Source: Flavimobilis rhizosphaerae
Lineage (GTDB): Bacteria; Actinomycetota; Actinomycetes; Actinomycetales; Cellulomonadaceae
Assembly (NCBI RefSeq): GCF_014852685.1
Contig: NZ_JACZDF010000001.1
Span: 434,001-498,000 of the forward strand
Direction: 5' to 3'
DNA: 64,000 nt
Positions 63,478-64,000 of this stretch are shown here, piece after piece. The notes under the pieces were generated by a model. It had not been told where the DNA came from, did not search any database, and saw only the letters and a list, made by a program, of their open reading frames with translations. Position numbers and translations under genes: made by a program. Each line of letters opens with the position of its first letter. Position 1 is the stretch's first letter.

Positions 63478-64000
63478 ATGATCCGCACGCTCGCCGTCTC
63501 GGGCTACCGCAGCCTCGTCGACCTCACGCTCGAGCTCGACCGGCTCACGGTCGTCACGGGCCCCAACGGGTCCGGCAAGTCCTCTCTCTACCGCGCGCTG
63601 CGGCTCCTCGCGGCGTGCGGGTCCGGGCAGGTCGTCGGAGCGCTCGCGCGCGAGGGCGGGCTCGGCTCCGCGCTCTGGGCCGGCACGTCGCAGGCTCCCG
63701 GCCCGCAGGGCCGCGTCGCTCTGAGGCTCGGCTTCGAGGGCGACGGCCTCGGCTACGCGGTCGACCTGGGCCTGCCCCAGCTGCCCGGCTCCTCACCGTT
63801 CGCGCTCGACCCCGAGATCAAGTCGGAGACCGTGTGGAGCGGCGGACCGCTCCGCGCCGGCTCGGTCCAGGCGCAGCGCAAGGGACCGCACCTGCGCGTG
63901 CGCGACGCGTCCGGCGCGTGGCGTGACGACCCCCGCGTGCTCGCGACGTACGAGTCGATCGTCGACGAGGTCGCCGACCCCGAGGGCGCCCCCGAGGTCG
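63478..64000 (+). CDS. AAA-family ATPase (RecF/SMC-like), 3' end beyond window
   Basis: 174 residues visible from ATG 63478. Starts like OLD/RecF-type ATPases: IRTLAVSGYRSLVDLTLELD then Walker A VVTGPNGSGKSSL. The remainder up to the window edge has no further assignable motif. TAGGCT ends six bases before ATG, so it is probably leaderless. The rest of the protein, including Walker B, is not in the window. Confidence 0.8.
   Translation, partial: MIRTLAVSGYRSLVDLTLELDRLTVVTGPNGSGKSSLYRALRLLAACGSGQVVGALAREGGLGSALWAGTSQAPGPQGRVALRLGFEGDGLGYAVDLGLPQLPGSSPFALDPEIKSETVWSGGPLRAGSVQAQRKGPHLRVRDASGAWRDDPRVLATYESIVDEVADPEGAPEV

Overview
The window is 64 kb of very GC-rich DNA with GTG starts, many probable leaderless starts, and actinobacterial marker genes: mycothiol conjugate amidase (mca), DUF4307, DUF501, DUF5997 and a DasR-type regulator with its operators. 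Gene content fits Micrococcales, probably near Cellulomonas or Sanguibacter. The genus is a guess; the phylum is firm.

Layout. 0.2-11.3 kb and 15.7-17.8 kb: cell-surface glycan genes. They comprise a fused chain-length determinant/BY-kinase, two GT2 glycosyltransferases, a lipoprotein, a 1,712-residue secreted beta-propeller/LamG/PKD protein, a Wzy/O-antigen-ligase-like membrane protein, a TagD-like cytidylyltransferase and a polyprenyl glycosylphosphotransferase. 11.9-27.2 kb: the mfd-mazG-eno-ftsB-DUF501-ppx backbone seen in mycobacteria (Rv1020-Rv1026 region). Here it is interrupted by the transferase pair, a secreted starch-binding alpha-amylase and a chimeric pseudogene. 27.4-28.8 kb: type II NADH dehydrogenase. 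29-34.6 kb: a complete sugar PTS (EIIA, two EIIB, EIIC, EI, HPr) with a DasR-like GntR regulator and three dre-like operators, most likely for N-acetylglucosamine. 34.8 kb: a tRNA with anticodon UAA but a short variable loop. 35-49 kb: Bax-inhibitor-like protein, FKBP, an SOS-boxed HNH/DUF222 endonuclease, a flavin-dependent oxidoreductase, an rRNA-type methyltransferase, a two-component system, an ABC exporter, an AlaT-type aminotransferase and MsrA. 49.5-57.6 kb: AI-2E-family permease, threonine dehydratase, then greA-DUF4307-mca-membrane protein-TrhA-isoprenyl transferase (Rv1080c-Rv1086-like order) with a nitrilase inserted. 57.8-63.4 kb: a nitrite/NO block with a membrane-fused copper nitrite reductase, a membrane partner, a COG2345 regulator and a divergent hemerythrin-DUF2249 protein. 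63.5 kb to the end: a truncated AAA ATPase.

How it fits together. The surface genes look like a polymerisation/export route for an extracellular polysaccharide plus a large secreted adhesin or glycan-binding protein. The PTS block can import GlcNAc with self-contained phosphate relay and feedback control. The amylase points to polysaccharide feeding. The nitrite block suggests denitrification-type respiration or detoxification under low oxygen.

Convergent genes are typically separated by long perfect hairpins, and several gene ends carry 5-codon (15 bp) or other tandem repeats. I see no rRNA, CRISPR array, insertion sequence, transposase, phage gene or replication origin.
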